From the NCBI GenBank assembly GCA_945878825.1, contig CAMDWC010000003.1, positions 1 to 40,579 of the forward strand: a stretch of 40,579 nucleotides of DNA, given 5' to 3'. Shown here in pieces: positions 24,301 to 32,568 of the stretch. The translations under genes and the position numbers were made by a program. Numbering within the stretch: the stretch's first letter is position 1; each line of letters opens with the position of its first letter. The DNA is from Haliscomenobacter hydrossis DSM 1100. Lineage in GTDB: Bacteria; Bacteroidota; Bacteroidia; Chitinophagales; Saprospiraceae. The notes below the pieces were generated by a model. It was given only the letters and a program-made list of their open reading frames with translations, was not told where the DNA came from and did no database searches.

Positions 24301-26258
24301 GGAGAATATTAAATCCCGTGGGTGTCTTTGATCAATTTAGCCTACCTACGCCCAATCTACCTCGTTTAATCGCCCTTAATACAGTGGTTCCCGAAGTGCA
24401 GCCTGGCGTGTATCAATATAAATTCAGACACATCGATGGAAAAAATTATTCAGCTTTAGTGACAAACGGAGTTGATACTCTGCTTTTTCAAGGGGGTACT
24501 TCTTATCCTGAAATACCCATTACAAATCTTCCTCTTTCCCAATTAAGTCTGTGTGAAAATGGGGGTTCTTTTAAATTTAATCTGGATACCTCCGCTATCG
24601 GTAATCTGAATATTACCTTAAACGGTAAATTAATCACTGAGATTAATCCAGCAGAACTCGGAAATGGTTCATATAGTCTTGAAATAAATTATAATACTGG
24701 TTTACTTCAAGAGTGTATCACCATTTTAGATTTAAACGTAGTAATACAAAAAGATAGCTGTTTGGCAAAATTAGGCGATCGTGTTTGGCACGATTTAAAT
24801 CAAAATGGTATTCAAAATCTTGGGGAACCAGGCTTAGTGGGTGTTCAAGTCATCCTCTCGCTTATAGAGGGTAATAAAATTCGCGAAATGGATACTACTT
24901 ATACTGATAGTACAGGTATGTATATGTTTAATGTTCCCGCAGGTAAGTACAAGTTAACTTTCGCAAAACCTAATCCAGATTATGCCCCAACATCCTGGTT
25001 AAGAGGATTGGATAAAAATGTAGATAGTGATATGAGTCCGCTTACTATGATGACGGAGTTTATTACAGTGGATACTGGAGTAAATAGAATGGATATTGAC
25101 GCGGGATTCTATCTTGAATGTAAAAATATTACCTCGGGCGGTGAAATTGGGTATAATCAACTCATCTGCGGACCAGGAAATGATCCGGTGAAAATAGTAA
25201 ATCTGATTAGTCCCTCCGGAGTTATTGGAGCTCTTGAATATCTGTGGATGTACACCACAGATAGAGCACTTACCTTTGATATGAATTTATTTAGCCCCAT
25301 CCCAAATTCTGATACTCCTGAATTTGATCCGGGGCCATTATATCAAACAACCTACTATGCTCGTTGCGTTAGAAAGAGAGGTTGTTATGGGTTTTTGGAA
25401 TCTAATGTGGTTAAAGTGGAAGTTGGAAACAGAGCTACCGTAAAGGTGGTCAGTTCTCCAACTATGTGTATTAATGCTAATAACTTTTTAGAAGTTCAAA
25501 CCAGTACGTCAGCGGCACAAATTACCTGGGAATTAGGTCCGGGTTTTCAATCTTCTCTGGCTTATGGCTCAAAACCCAATGTTCGTTTTTCAAGCGTTGG
25601 TACTTTTTCCTATAAAGTTATTGTGGTAGAACGCGAGTGCACTGTTTCTTTTAATGGTTCTGTTACCGTAACGAATAATTCTACTTATTGTCCCTCTGTA
25701 AATGATCAGGAAACGATGTCTATTGAGGCACAAGTTATGCCGGGTTTTGATGTGAAATTGTCCTGGCGCAGCAAAACGTCGGCTTTTATTCCTATCTACA
25801 CTATCGAAAGATCAATGGATGGTATAAATTACCAGCGCCTTTCTGACAAGAAATTACCTGTCATGGAGGTTCAAAGTATGAAATATTTTGAATTTTTCGA
25901 CAAACCTGATAAAATGGGTTTACATTATTATAGGGTTAAAATGAAAAAGGAAGACGGAACGATGTTACCTTCTAATGTAGAGAAAGTAATGTTAATGGAT
26001 AAGCCAGACATGAAAATGATGGTTTTTCCAAATCCTTTTACAGATATTTTACATGTAGAATATTATTTTGTTTCACAGGATAATATTGAAATATCTATTT
26101 TTGATGCCAATGGGCTAAAGGTGAGGGACTGGTTTTTTCCTCCCGGACCTGCTGCCTCCAGAGCATTAAATATTAAAGACTTATCACCGGGCGTTTATGC
26201 TATTCGTATTATTTCTGGTTATGGAAATCCTATTACCGAGCGGATAATTAAACATTAA
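21303..26258 (+). CDS. Giant SprB-repeat adhesin with SdrD-B-like domains and T9SS tail
   Basis: A 1651-residue secreted surface protein. A signal peptide (VVLILLLLPFWLISQS) precedes eleven SprB repeats of about 75 residues (about 25-845), each with a GG-x-x-PY-x-Y-x-WS/N-x-G core and a Y-x-[VL]-T-[VI]-T-D-x-x-GC end. Next come an SdrD-B-like domain (about 848-965; VGDYVWFDSNLDGLQTPGE), an unclassified stretch, a second SdrD-B-like domain (about 1155-1265; LGDRVWHDLNQNGIQ), an FN3-like segment with YTIERSMDGINYQRL, and a type A T9SS sorting domain from about 1572 (VFPNPFTDILHVEYYF to ERIIKH). SprB repeats occur in the gliding adhesin of Flavobacterium johnsoniae. Function here (adhesion, gliding or matrix) is inferred. 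No SprF/PorP-type partner is adjacent. The ATG at 21303 opens the signal peptide. Confidence 0.92.
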   Translation: MIRSGKINVVLILLLLPFWLISQSVSVQFSGSQPTCFNLPTGKITAIPVGGTLPYSYRWSTGAVGAELNNVLAGSYAVTVTDALNRTGTGTYILTQPPKLSVKMERIVCGNPTTVKAIVTGGVGPYTYAWDTGSTFDTTIINTENKYCVSVTDSRLCGNITCEPIIITPMVIAVDTRNISCNSFQDGQLTATAGGGTQPYTYKWSNGLTTRDIRNLAGGAYTVTITEKGGCSISARATVAEPARLIIPLTITQPDCSGEASGRIVAQPVGGNAPYRYSWSTGSSSSSLNFLSSGTYSLTVVDAKGCNASSVTNLQSQSAINLFTTSKAETCLGMGDGELRVSAIGGVGPYRYSWNSGESDSLIKLKVTGNYIVTVTDAIGCVKSVNVLMTASAPSLIIDVSNSGLACNASTNGRLQLNIRGGQAPFSIQWNTGATTSEIINLKAGNYLATVTDAIGCKQVIRESIMESPPILLDISGDDRVCGNETKARLRTTVTGGVIPYTYKWSNGRTGPNPDNMGAGMHYLTLTDANKCSVVDSFFIAKLSVPLISLVGNKIVCNNGRGALTAQVTGSPGPYLYAWSNGQTGSAVGNLGTGFYALTVEDANACTTIEYFQIEVVDSLRPNLSVQSPRCKGELNGSILVNNMSGGVAPYSYLWNNGSTLNSRINLASGNYSLTISDKNGCQFIRNFPLLESDLPLEVNPQITDVLCGVQGTGAVNLQVKGGILPYQQRWSDGSLTSNRSNLRSGLYIVTVTDAYGCPVTKNISINDPGNPVCNLAVTKTVSYPSLNNGEAQVAPSGGVFPYTVQWSNGQVGYKAVNLENKNYQITLTDAKGCVTNCTVNPEISNSLVGDYVWFDSNLDGLQTPGEQGVPNVEVVITRLDTLVERFAVTRTDASGRYFFPVPPGQFKITFQVPSGMVLTKPNEFSLNDSLDSDVDRKSRMTEPFTVLKGTANFTFDAGLIPSPQAQTTNTICLNNATQNGNGQFQSTLEIRNEVGGQVWRILNPVGVFDQFSLPTPNLPRLIALNTVVPEVQPGVYQYKFRHIDGKNYSALVTNGVDTLLFQGGTSYPEIPITNLPLSQLSLCENGGSFKFNLDTSAIGNLNITLNGKLITEINPAELGNGSYSLEINYNTGLLQECITILDLNVVIQKDSCLAKLGDRVWHDLNQNGIQNLGEPGLVGVQVILSLIEGNKIREMDTTYTDSTGMYMFNVPAGKYKLTFAKPNPDYAPTSWLRGLDKNVDSDMSPLTMMTEFITVDTGVNRMDIDAGFYLECKNITSGGEIGYNQLICGPGNDPVKIVNLISPSGVIGALEYLWMYTTDRALTFDMNLFSPIPNSDTPEFDPGPLYQTTYYARCVRKRGCYGFLESNVVKVEVGNRATVKVVSSPTMCINANNFLEVQTSTSAAQITWELGPGFQSSLAYGSKPNVRFSSVGTFSYKVIVVERECTVSFNGSVTVTNNSTYCPSVNDQETMSIEAQVMPGFDVKLSWRSKTSAFIPIYTIERSMDGINYQRLSDKKLPVMEVQSMKYFEFFDKPDKMGLHYYRVKMKKEDGTMLPSNVEKVMLMDKPDMKMMVFPNPFTDILHVEYYFVSQDNIEISIFDANGLKVRDWFFPPGPAASRALNIKDLSPGVYAIRIISGYGNPITERIIKH

Positions 26259-26284
26259 TTCTTTTTTTTCCTTTAATAAGATTG

Positions 26285-26318
26285 ATAGCAAGGGATTGTG
26301 AGAGCCATCTCTTGCTAT
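26285..26318 (+). terminator. Terminator hairpin after the adhesin gene
   Basis: ATAGCAAGGGAT (26285-26296) pairs with ATCTCTTGCTAT (26307-26318) over 12 bp with one G-T pair. The sequence after it is T/A-rich (TTATTATTAAAA) rather than a pure T-run. It starts 26 bases after the stop codon. Confidence 0.65.
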
Positions 26319-26396
26319 TTATTATTAAAATCCAGGGTAATTCGTTTCTTTCTAAGCTAATTGCCCTTATTATTGCGCTCAATTAAAAAAAAACAG

Positions 26397-27401
26397 ATGA
26401 TTCAGACTGATTTGCTCATTATTGGAGCTGGTCCCGTAGGCCTTTTTACCGTTTTTGAAGCAGGATTATTAAAAATGAGATGTCATCTGATAGACGCGCT
26501 ACCTATGGCTGGAGGGCAATTAACAGAAATTTATCCAAAAAAACCTATCTATGATATCCCTGGTTATCCATCCGTTTTAGCAGGAGATTTGATTGACAAA
26601 TTATTGGAGCAAATTACTCCTTTTAATCCTGGATTTACCTTAGGGGAAAGAGCGGAAAGTTTAGAAAAACAAGACGACGACTCCTTCATATTGACTACTA
26701 ATAAAGGTACTCAAATAAAAGCACCCGTTATTGCCATCGCAGGTGGGTTGGGCTGTTTTGAACCGAGAAAACCACCATTGGAAAATCTAGAATCTTTCGA
26801 AGATAAAGGGGTTGAATATATAATCAGAGATCCGGAGTTTTATAGAGATAAAAGGGTTGTTATCGCGGGTGGAGGAGATTCGGCCCTGGATTGGAGTATT
26901 TTCCTTACCGATGTAGCCAAAGAGGTTTCTTTAATTCATAGAAGAAACGATTTTAGAGGCGCGCTTGATTCTGTAGAAAAAGTATTTCATCTGGCACAAA
27001 CGGGGAAATTAAATTTACTGACCGATGCACAGATTGTTGGATTAAGGGGAAATGGGGCTTTAGATGCCGTTCAAATTGAAAGTAAGTCGAAAGGTACTTT
27101 CTTTCAGGAGACAGACCATTTTATACCTCTATTTGGTTTATCTCCTAAGTTGGGTCCCATGGCCGATTGGAATCTACAGATTGACAAAAATGCTATAGAA
27201 GTAAATACATTTGATTATTCTACAAATATTCCCGGCATCTTTGCTATCGGTGACATAAATGTTTATCCCGGTAAATTAAAGCTTATTTTATGTGGTTTTC
27301 ATGAAGCAACGCTCATGTGTCAATCTGCGTTCAAAATAGTTTTTCCAGACAGAAAAATTAGCTTTAAATATACCACAGTGAATGGTGTTGAATCTTTCTA
27401 A
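26397..27401 (+). CDS. Ferredoxin-NADP reductase type 2 (thioredoxin-reductase-like flavoprotein)
   Basis: A 334-residue FAD/NAD(P)H oxidoreductase. The FAD-binding loop is IIGAGPVGLFTVFEA (about 7-21), followed by GGQLTEIYPKKPIYDIPGYP, which is typical of type 2 ferredoxin/flavodoxin-NADP reductases. The NADPH site is VVIAGGGDSALDWSIFL (about 159-175), with HRRNDFRGA after it. GIFAIGDINVYPGKLKLI closes the FAD domain. The redox-active CxxC of thioredoxin reductase is absent, as expected for this group. It would pass electrons between NADPH and ferredoxin or flavodoxin. The ATG at 26397 is used, since a TTG at 26361 would add a basic, non-conserved tail. The nitroreductase gene follows 17 bases later. 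Confidence 0.88.
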   Translation: MIQTDLLIIGAGPVGLFTVFEAGLLKMRCHLIDALPMAGGQLTEIYPKKPIYDIPGYPSVLAGDLIDKLLEQITPFNPGFTLGERAESLEKQDDDSFILTTNKGTQIKAPVIAIAGGLGCFEPRKPPLENLESFEDKGVEYIIRDPEFYRDKRVVIAGGGDSALDWSIFLTDVAKEVSLIHRRNDFRGALDSVEKVFHLAQTGKLNLLTDAQIVGLRGNGALDAVQIESKSKGTFFQETDHFIPLFGLSPKLGPMADWNLQIDKNAIEVNTFDYSTNIPGIFAIGDINVYPGKLKLILCGFHEATLMCQSAFKIVFPDRKISFKYTTVNGVESF

Positions 27402-27418
27402 AAGTAAAATATTAAAAT

Positions 27419-28141
27419 ATGCTGGGTGCCGAGTTCGAGGAGATTGTACAGTTGCGAAGATCAAATAGAAGTTTTGAATCCGGGGTGGAAGTGCCCGATG
27501 AAGTGATTAAAAGGAGTTTGGAAAGAGCTATTTTATCTCCTAATTCCAGCAATATGCAATTATGGTCTTTCTTTTGGATCCGTTCTGAAGAAGAAAAAAA
27601 TAGGTTCCAGCCCTTATGTCTTGATCAGTACGCTGCAAAATCAGCCAAACATTTAGTGGTATTTGTTACAAGAAGAGATTTATGGAAGGAAAGAGCGAAA
27701 TGGAATGCAGACCAAATTAAAAGGCAGGTAGTAAACGAACCTGATAAGTATCAAAAGCGAATGATTCATTATTATGAAAAGTTGCTACCCATTGTTTACG
27801 GCTATGATTTTCTTGGTATTTATTCCTTTTTAAGAAAAAGTGTTTCTTTTTTTATGAGCATAACTAAACCCTTCGTTAGAATGGGTGGTTCGGCCATGCA
27901 ACGCATCGTCGTTCAAAAATCATGCGCGCTTGCTGCACAAACTTTTATGCTGTCGGTAGCGGCAGAAGGCTACCATACTTGTCCTATGGAAGGTTTTGAT
28001 GAGGTCCGGGTGAAAAAAGCACTGAATTTACCCCGAATAGCGGAAGTTAATATGATTATTGCTGTGGGAAAAGGTACTGAAAAAGGTATATGGGGTGAGC
28101 GTAACAGAGTACCATTTAACGAGGTTGTTTTCGTAAAATAA
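27419..28141 (+). CDS. Nitroreductase-family flavoprotein
   Basis: A 240-residue protein of the FMN-dependent nitroreductase superfamily. The entry motif VQLRRSNRSFES (about 10-21) supplies the Arg-Arg-Ser phosphate-binding residues. AILSPNSSNMQLWSFFWI (about 38-55) is the usual second FMN segment, and LAAQTFMLSVAAEGYHTCPMEGFDE (shown here only as its two parts, LAAQTFMLSVAAEG and CPMEGFDE) is the third. These enzymes reduce nitro groups, quinones or enones with NAD(P)H. The natural substrate is unknown. An inserted segment of about 40 residues (about 85-150), partly hydrophobic, makes it slightly longer than minimal members. It is probably co-transcribed with the upstream reductase (17-base gap). 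Confidence 0.83.
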   Translation: MLGAEFEEIVQLRRSNRSFESGVEVPDEVIKRSLERAILSPNSSNMQLWSFFWIRSEEEKNRFQPLCLDQYAAKSAKHLVVFVTRRDLWKERAKWNADQIKRQVVNEPDKYQKRMIHYYEKLLPIVYGYDFLGIYSFLRKSVSFFMSITKPFVRMGGSAMQRIVVQKSCALAAQTFMLSVAAEGYHTCPMEGFDEVRVKKALNLPRIAEVNMIIAVGKGTEKGIWGERNRVPFNEVVFVK

Positions 28142-28209
28142 TCATTTATTAAAGCTGTTTTCTATTTTTAATTTCTTTACTTTTTGTATATTAACGTTCT
28201 TAATGTAAT

Positions 28210-28221
28210 ATGACAAAATGA
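28210..28221 (+). other. Three-codon upstream reading frame overlapping the next start
   Basis: ATG ACA AAA TGA at 28210-28221 has its stop overlapping the ATG at 28218-28220 of the oxidoreductase gene in the form ATGA. A ribosome finishing it would be placed on the main start. Confidence 0.3.
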
Positions 28222-29624
28222 TAAGAAGAGATTTTTTAAAAAAAAGTGGGGGAGCCTTCACCGTATTTTCTGGGTTGTCCATTATTCCTTCTTTTCTGTT
28301 AGGAAAAAAGTTGGGTCACGTTCCTCCTAGTGAGAAAATAAATATGGCTTGTATTGGTATTGGAAATAGAGGAGCTGATATTATCAAAAAATTACATGGA
28401 ACAGGTCTTGTAAATATCGTTGCGCTTTGTGATACCGATATGGGCGCACCTCACACGCTACCAATCATTAAAATTTTTCCGGATGTTCCACAGTTTCAAG
28501 ATTTCAGGGTCTTATTTGATAAGATGGGAAATCAGTTCGATGCGATAACTGCCGGTGTTCCTGATTTTTCCCATTTTCCAATCTCAATGCTGGCCATGTC
28601 AGAGGGCAAACATGTTTATGTAGAGAAACCTATGGCGCACACCTTTCAGGAAGTAGAGCTTATGATAAGGGCTGAAAAAAAATACAAGGTAGCTTGTCAA
28701 ATGGGTAATCAGGGTCATTCCGATGAAAATTATTTCCAGTTTAAGGCATGGACTGAAGCTGGCATCATTAAGGATGTCACACGTATCACTGCTTTCATGA
28801 ATAATGGAAGAAGATGGCATGGTATGAAAGTATCAGATTTTTTAGCAGAACAACCTGTGCCTGAGTCTCTCGATTGGGATGCATGGCTCGCTGCATCGTC
28901 TTTCAAACCATATAATAAAGGTTACACTAACGGTGATTGGAGGTCGTGGTTTGAATTTGGTAATGGTGCATTGGGCGATTGGGGAGCTCACTTGATTGAT
29001 ACTGCCCACGAGTTTTTAAAATTAGGGTTGCCAAATGAGGTTAATCCTTCATTTATGCAGGGGCATTCTCCTTTTATTTTCCCTCAGGAATCAACCTTGG
29101 TTTTCAAATTTCCAAAAAGAAATAATTTGCCCGCGCTTGAATTAAGTTGGTATGAAGGTTTTAATAACCAGCCTACCCATCCTGATTATTACGGGGAACC
29201 TGTTAGAGCTAAGGATATTCCACCACCAACTGCAGGAAATGTTAATACTAAAAGGTATCCTGGTAAGGTTATATATGGTAAAGATTTAGTCTTCAAGGGT
29301 GGGTCGCACAGTGCTCCATTAATAATTATTCCTGAAGATAAAGCTAAAGACATGGCATCGGTTCTTCCTGAAGTTCCAATGAGTCCATCTAATCATTTTT
29401 TGAATTTTGTCAGGTCGTGTAAGGGCGAAGAAACTTGTAGGTCTTCTTTTAAAATAGCGGGTCCGTTGTGTCAGGTAATGGCTTTAGGTGTAGTTGCCCA
29501 AAGAGTAAATGCCAGGATTGAATTCGATATTAACAAAAAAGTAATCACCAATCATGCCTTGGCTAATCAATTACTTACTGGACCTCCACCCCGGAAAGAT
29601 TGGGAACAATACTATAAATTATAG
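28218..29624 (+). CDS. Tat-exported Gfo/Idh/MocA-family oxidoreductase
   Basis: A 468-residue protein. It begins with a twin-arginine signal (RRDFLKKSGGAFTVFSGLS, residues 3-21). The Rossmann domain has INMACIGIGNRGADIIKKL (about 41-59), ALCDTD and the EKPMAHTFQEVE motif (about 136-147) typical of the family, followed by CQMGNQGHSDE. The C-terminal alpha/beta domain contains WDAWLAAS and GNGALGDWGAHLIDTAHEF, features of the secreted Bacteroidota/Planctomycetes-type members. These enzymes act on sugars or inositols with a tightly held NAD(P), which explains export by Tat in the folded state. The substrate is unknown. Tat components are not in this window. Confidence 0.9.
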   Translation: MIRRDFLKKSGGAFTVFSGLSIIPSFLLGKKLGHVPPSEKINMACIGIGNRGADIIKKLHGTGLVNIVALCDTDMGAPHTLPIIKIFPDVPQFQDFRVLFDKMGNQFDAITAGVPDFSHFPISMLAMSEGKHVYVEKPMAHTFQEVELMIRAEKKYKVACQMGNQGHSDENYFQFKAWTEAGIIKDVTRITAFMNNGRRWHGMKVSDFLAEQPVPESLDWDAWLAASSFKPYNKGYTNGDWRSWFEFGNGALGDWGAHLIDTAHEFLKLGLPNEVNPSFMQGHSPFIFPQESTLVFKFPKRNNLPALELSWYEGFNNQPTHPDYYGEPVRAKDIPPPTAGNVNTKRYPGKVIYGKDLVFKGGSHSAPLIIIPEDKAKDMASVLPEVPMSPSNHFLNFVRSCKGEETCRSSFKIAGPLCQVMALGVVAQRVNARIEFDINKKVITNHALANQLLTGPPPRKDWEQYYKL

Positions 29625-29680
29625 TAAAACTATTAAACATGTAAGTGGTTATAATGTATAGAAATTTAAATACAGTAAAT

Positions 29681-29950
29681 ATGAAATGTCCAGCATGCGA
29701 TGAATTACTAGTGATGTCTGATCGACTAGGTGTAGAAATTGATTATTGTCCCAAATGCCGTGGTGTTTGGTTAGATAGGGGAGAGCTTGATAAAATTATC
29801 GAAAGATCTTCCCCGACAAGTCAAAGTCAAGGAAGTAGAATACCTGACGAAAAAAGTAGATATAGGGAGAACGAGCAAAGAGATTACAAAGACCCATATT
29901 ATGGGAAGAAGAAAAAGGAAAGTTTTCTGGAAGACTTATTTGATTTCTAA
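29681..29950 (+). CDS. TFIIB-type zinc-ribbon protein
   Basis: An 89-residue protein. It starts with a zinc ribbon: MKCPACDELLVMSDR with the first Cys pair (3 and 6), then IDYCPKCRGVWLDRGELDKI with the second pair. This is the zf-TFIIB domain of small bacterial proteins of unknown function. The remaining 50 residues are charged and low in complexity, ending KKKESFLEDLFDF, which looks like a conserved short C-terminal peptide. I prefer the ATG at 29681, where the conserved domain begins. An ATG at 29654 in the same frame would add nine residues. A bidirectional terminator follows. Confidence 0.82.
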   Translation: MKCPACDELLVMSDRLGVEIDYCPKCRGVWLDRGELDKIIERSSPTSQSQGSRIPDEKSRYRENEQRDYKDPYYGKKKKESFLEDLFDF

Positions 29951-29954
29951 TAAT

Positions 29955-29988
29955 AAAAGCGACTGTTTGATAAAAACAGCCGCTTTTT
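29955..29988. terminator. Bidirectional terminator between zinc-ribbon gene and tRNA-Glu
   Basis: AAAAGCG then CTGTTT (29955-29961, 29963-29968) pair with AAACAG then CGCTTTT (29974-29979, 29981-29987), with a single A/C mismatch and a five-base loop. It is flanked by A on the left and T on the right, so it can end transcripts arriving from either side. Confidence 0.75.
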
Positions 29989-29993
29989 GTTTG

Positions 29994-30065
29994 TAGCCCG
30001 TACGGGAATCGAACCCGTGTTACAGGAATGAAAATCCTGCGTCCTAACCCCTAGACGAACGGGCC
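29994..30065 (-). tRNA. tRNA-Glu (anticodon UUC)
   Basis: On the minus strand a full cloverleaf can be folded. The acceptor GGCCCGT pairs with ACGGGCT (first pair G-U), followed by discriminator A. The D-arm lies in GTCTAGGGGTTAGGAC. The anticodon stem CAGGA/TCCTG encloses the loop TTTTCAT with anticodon TTC. The T-arm is CGGGTTCGATTCCCG. The CCA end is not encoded and must be added after transcription. Confidence 0.97.
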
Positions 30066-30107
30066 TTCATGCAAAAACCTTCTAAAAAGTTTTTTATTTA
30101 AGGAATG

Positions 30108-30138
30108 CAAATGTAATAAGCTATTCTTATTCTTCCAA
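30108..30138 (-). promoter_or_regulatory. Promoter of tRNA-Glu
   Basis: On the minus strand a -33 TTG (30136-30138) lies 20 bases before TACATTTG (30108-30115), an exact TAnnTTTG. This is the best promoter match in the window. Transcription should start near 30102, leaving a 5' leader of about 37 bases to be removed by RNase P. Confidence 0.75.
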
Positions 30139-30270
30139 TTTTTTTGCCTGTTTTTTATAAAATAAATATCTATCTGTTTTATGACTATTTATCCTCATCA
30201 CTTTTCGTCGTTATTTATTTATAATGGAGACTTATTTGAACAAAAAAATATCCTTTAAGTAGTTTTTATG

Positions 30271-30278
30271 TATTTTTG
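30271..30278 (+). promoter_or_regulatory. -7 element of gapA
   Basis: TATTTTTG is an exact TAnnTTTG match 78 bases before the gapA ATG, giving a leader of roughly 70 bases. The -33 TTG is not evident at the standard distance. The 291 bases between the tRNA and gapA hold only this and the tRNA promoter. Confidence 0.55.
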
Positions 30279-30302
30279 CAGCGATTTTCAAATTATAGTT
30301 AA

Positions 30303-31343
<1,041 letters not shown>

Positions 31344-31358
31344 TTTTTTGGAGTTCTT

Positions 31359-32564
31359 ATGGAAAATATAGATTTTAATAATAAAAAAGTACTGGTAAGA
31401 GTGGACTTTAATGTTCCTCTTTCCAGTTCTTTCCAAATTACTGATGATAATAGAATCAAAGCTTCGTTGCCGACGCTAAATTATATTTTAGCACACGGTG
31501 GAGCTTTGATTTTATGTTCTCATTTAGGTCGTCCCCAACAAAAAAAATTGGAAAATGGGGAATTGAATGTTGCAAAGTTTACATTAAATCATTTAACGTC
31601 CTACTTATCAGCAACTTTAAACAGGCACGTTACTTTTGTATCTGATTGTGCAGGTTTGGAAGCAGTCAATGCTTGCAATGCGCTAAAATCAGGAGAGGTA
31701 ATATTACTTGAAAATACCCGTTTTTATCCAGGTGAGGAAAAAGGCGATAAGGAAATGGCTAGTATATTAGCTTCATTAGCTGATGTTTATATCAATGATG
31801 CCTTCGGTACTGCACATAGAGCGCATGCCTCAACTACGTTGGTAGCCAATTTTTTTACTGCTGATAATAAGGGTTTTGGTTTTTTAATGAAGGCTGAAAT
31901 TGAAAATGCCCGTCATATTATTGAAAGTCCTGAAAAACCATTTACCGCCATTATTGGTGGAGCAAAAGTTTCTGATAAAATGTTGCTTCTTGATAAAATG
32001 TTGGATCAGGTGGATAACTTAATTATCGGAGGGGGCATGGCTTTTACTTTTATAAAAGCCAAGGGGGGGCAAATTGGGAATTCACTGGTTGAATTAGATA
32101 GACTCGATCTTGCCCTTCAATTAATGGCTAAGGCCAAAGTAAAGGGAGTAAATTTACTTTTACCTGTTGACGTGATCGCTGCCAATACATTTGGTAATGA
32201 TGCTGAAAAAATGGAAGTATCTTCTGATAATATTCCGGAGGGTTGGCTAGGATTAGATATAGGTCCAAAAGCTGTGGAAGCTTTTGTTTCAACCATCAAA
32301 TCAGCTAAAACTATTCTTTGGAATGGTCCTATGGGTGTTTTTGAAATGCCTTCCTTCGCTAAAGGTACTTTAGCCATAGCAGAGTCTGTCGCTGAAGCAA
32401 CGCAAAATGGAGCCTACTCTTTAGTGGGTGGAGGAGATTCTGTCGCTGCAGTTACCCAGGTAGGTCTGTCAGATGCTGTCAGTTACGTCTCAACCGGTGG
32501 CGGCGCTTTGCTTGAAATGTTGGAAGGAAAAGTTTTACCAGGTGTTAAAGCTATTAGTGAATAA
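31359..32564 (+). CDS. pgk: Phosphoglycerate kinase
   Basis: A 401-residue two-domain kinase converting 1,3-bisphosphoglycerate and ADP to 3-phosphoglycerate and ATP. The N-domain has KKVLVRVDFNVPLSS (about 8-22), ILCSHLGRPQQKK and LLENTRFYPGEEKGDKEMA, with DAFGTAHRAHAST binding phosphoglycerate. The C-domain has AIIGGAKVSDKMLLLDKM, WNGPMGVFEMPSFAKGT and the nucleotide loop VGGGDSVAAVTQ, ending in STGGGALLEMLEGKVLPG. All key residues are present. The stop codons of pgk and the convergent ppc are separated by only 4 bases, leaving no room for a separate terminator. Confidence 0.98.
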   Translation: MENIDFNNKKVLVRVDFNVPLSSSFQITDDNRIKASLPTLNYILAHGGALILCSHLGRPQQKKLENGELNVAKFTLNHLTSYLSATLNRHVTFVSDCAGLEAVNACNALKSGEVILLENTRFYPGEEKGDKEMASILASLADVYINDAFGTAHRAHASTTLVANFFTADNKGFGFLMKAEIENARHIIESPEKPFTAIIGGAKVSDKMLLLDKMLDQVDNLIIGGGMAFTFIKAKGGQIGNSLVELDRLDLALQLMAKAKVKGVNLLLPVDVIAANTFGNDAEKMEVSSDNIPEGWLGLDIGPKAVEAFVSTIKSAKTILWNGPMGVFEMPSFAKGTLAIAESVAEATQNGAYSLVGGGDSVAAVTQVGLSDAVSYVSTGGGALLEMLEGKVLPGVKAISE

Positions 32565-32568
32565 AGTG

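Noticed and set aside
29787-29996. Second open frame over the zinc-ribbon gene
   Set aside because: It is a shifted-frame shadow of the charged C-terminus and runs into the terminator next to tRNA-Glu.
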